Both the position numbers and the translations under genes were made by a program. Positions 6,271 to 6,666 of a stretch of DNA of 6,666 nt are shown one piece after another. Under the pieces are notes generated by a model. It did no database searches. It saw nothing but the letters and a program-made list of their open reading frames with translations, and was not told the origin of the DNA. The stretch is from positions 379,765 to 386,430 of the forward strand of contig NZ_CP100376.1 in the NCBI RefSeq assembly GCF_030515985.1, read 5' to 3'. Each line of letters begins with the position of its first letter. Within the stretch, counting starts at the first letter, position 1. The DNA comes from Corynebacterium accolens (GTDB lineage: Bacteria > Actinomycetota > Actinomycetes > Mycobacteriales > Mycobacteriaceae).

Positions 6271-6299
6271 TTCACAATTGTTGGGGATATGTGTACTAT
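6271..6299 (+). promoter_or_regulatory. Sigma-70-type promoter of the flavoprotein gene
   Basis: TTCACA at 6271-6276 (five of six to TTGACA) and TACTAT at 6294-6299 (four of six to TATAAT, including TA...T) are separated by the optimal 17 bases. The expected start is near 6306, giving an mRNA leader of about 87 bases. The rest of the gap (6226-6270 and 6322-6381) shows no other clear element and no terminator for gabD2. Confidence 0.6.
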
Positions 6300-6321
6300 C
6301 ACAACATATCCACAAATTGTG
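6273..6321. promoter_or_regulatory. Two-part inverted repeat covering the flavoprotein promoter (candidate operator)
   Basis: Two nested pairs of arms share one centre. The outer pair is CACAATT (6273-6279) with AATTGTG (6315-6321). The inner pair is GGATATGT (6285-6292) with ACATATCC (6304-6311). Both pairs are perfect, with spacers of five and three bases between inner and outer arms. The -10 element lies in the 11-base centre and the -35 overlaps the left outer arm, so bound protein would block polymerase. It is not a terminator, as no T-run follows. No regulator gene is visible in the window. Confidence 0.6.
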
Positions 6322-6381
6322 TTCTCTCTGAGTACATAAATTGCCAATACACAGCGGCCGGTAAGTGCCCTGTGAAACTCG

Positions 6382-6388
6382 AAAGGAA
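6382..6388 (+). promoter_or_regulatory. Ribosome binding site of the flavoprotein gene
   Basis: AAAGGAA lies four bases before ATG at 6393 (GGA core about five bases away) and supports that start. Confidence 0.65.
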
Positions 6389-6392
6389 CAGT

Positions 6393-6666
6393 ATGTTCAA
6401 GCCATATCGCCGACCGACCGTCGCAGTCGTCGGTGCCGGAGTAGCCGGATGCGCCGCGGCTTCTGAATGCGCATTCTCTGGATTCGACACCGTTCTTTTT
6501 GAACAAGAACCACACATCGGCGGTCACTTCAATTCCGCTGATGCCACCGAGGTCTCCCGGAAGTACCACTTCCGCACCCCGTACCTCCGCCTCACGAAAA
6601 CTGACGGCTCGCCAGCTTCTGTAGTACGCCACCTTGAAGAGGCTGTTGCTGCCAGTGGCGCCGAGT
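6393..6666 (+). CDS. FAD-dependent oxidoreductase, possibly flavin-containing monooxygenase (3'-truncated)
   Basis: The frame opens at ATG 6393 behind a ribosome binding site and is still open at the right edge, so only 91 residues are seen. Residues 9-43 form a classic dinucleotide-binding fold: TVAVVGAGVAGCAAA (the GxGxxG motif is GAGVAG), then an acidic residue at the end of the second strand (VLFEQ), then IGGHF. This is typical of FAD binding in flavoprotein monooxygenases and related pyridine-nucleotide-dependent oxidoreductases. The following YHFRTPYLRLT region (residues 58-68) resembles the part after the FAD site in FMO-like proteins, but the NAD(P) site and any FMO signature lie outside the window, so the subfamily is open. 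The substrate cannot be told. The gene has its own promoter within a large dyad, which suggests specific repression. Confidence 0.75.
   Translation, partial: MFKPYRRPTVAVVGAGVAGCAAASECAFSGFDTVLFEQEPHIGGHFNSADATEVSRKYHFRTPYLRLTKTDGSPASVVRHLEEAVAASGAE

Noticed and set aside
6222..6632. Minus-strand open frame of 136 codons
   Set aside because: It crosses the promoter region and the start of the flavoprotein gene, whose GxGxxG FAD motif on the plus strand is clear.

Overview
The window looks like chromosomal DNA of a mid/high-GC actinobacterium, most likely a Corynebacterium. This rests on recognised protein families: a GabD2-type succinic semialdehyde dehydrogenase, an actinobacterial MpaB/DUF2236 oxygenase, a DUF6230-DUF6114 pair, and an exporter with an 'SAGERQL' signature. 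It was read by eye; no database search was run. I see no tRNA, rRNA, CRISPR array, insertion sequence or phage gene.

Layout. (1) 1-1091, plus strand: the 3' part of a type I ABC exporter subunit, cut by the left edge. (2) 1112-3073, minus strand: a tightly overlapping three-gene operon reading leftwards. It encodes a secreted DUF6230 protein, a four-helix DUF6114 membrane protein with an acidic N-terminal region and a poly-lysine C-terminal tail, and a second secreted protein that I cannot assign. The genes overlap by 11 and 4 bases, and the operon converges on the exporter gene with a 20-base gap. (3) 3074-3483: a 410-base divergent regulatory region with several candidate sites. (4) 3484-4560, plus strand: an MpaB/DUF2236 oxygenase starting at TTG. 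(5) 4581-4612: a clear intrinsic terminator in the 78-base gap before the next gene. (6) 4639-6225, plus strand: succinic semialdehyde dehydrogenase (gabD2). (7) 6226-6392: a regulatory gap with a good sigma-70-type promoter buried in a long two-part dyad. (8) 6393 to the right edge, plus strand: the start of an FAD-dependent oxidoreductase, cut by the window.

How the genes may work together. The DUF6230/DUF6114/secreted-protein operon is the least understood part and looks like one cell-envelope unit: two exported beta-rich proteins encoded with a polytopic membrane protein. It shares a control region with the oxygenase gene, so the two could be co-regulated, but nothing in the sequence proves this. 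The oxygenase, the dehydrogenase and the flavoprotein are three consecutive redox genes on one strand. They are separated by a terminator and by a new promoter, so they are probably separate or only partly coupled transcription units.
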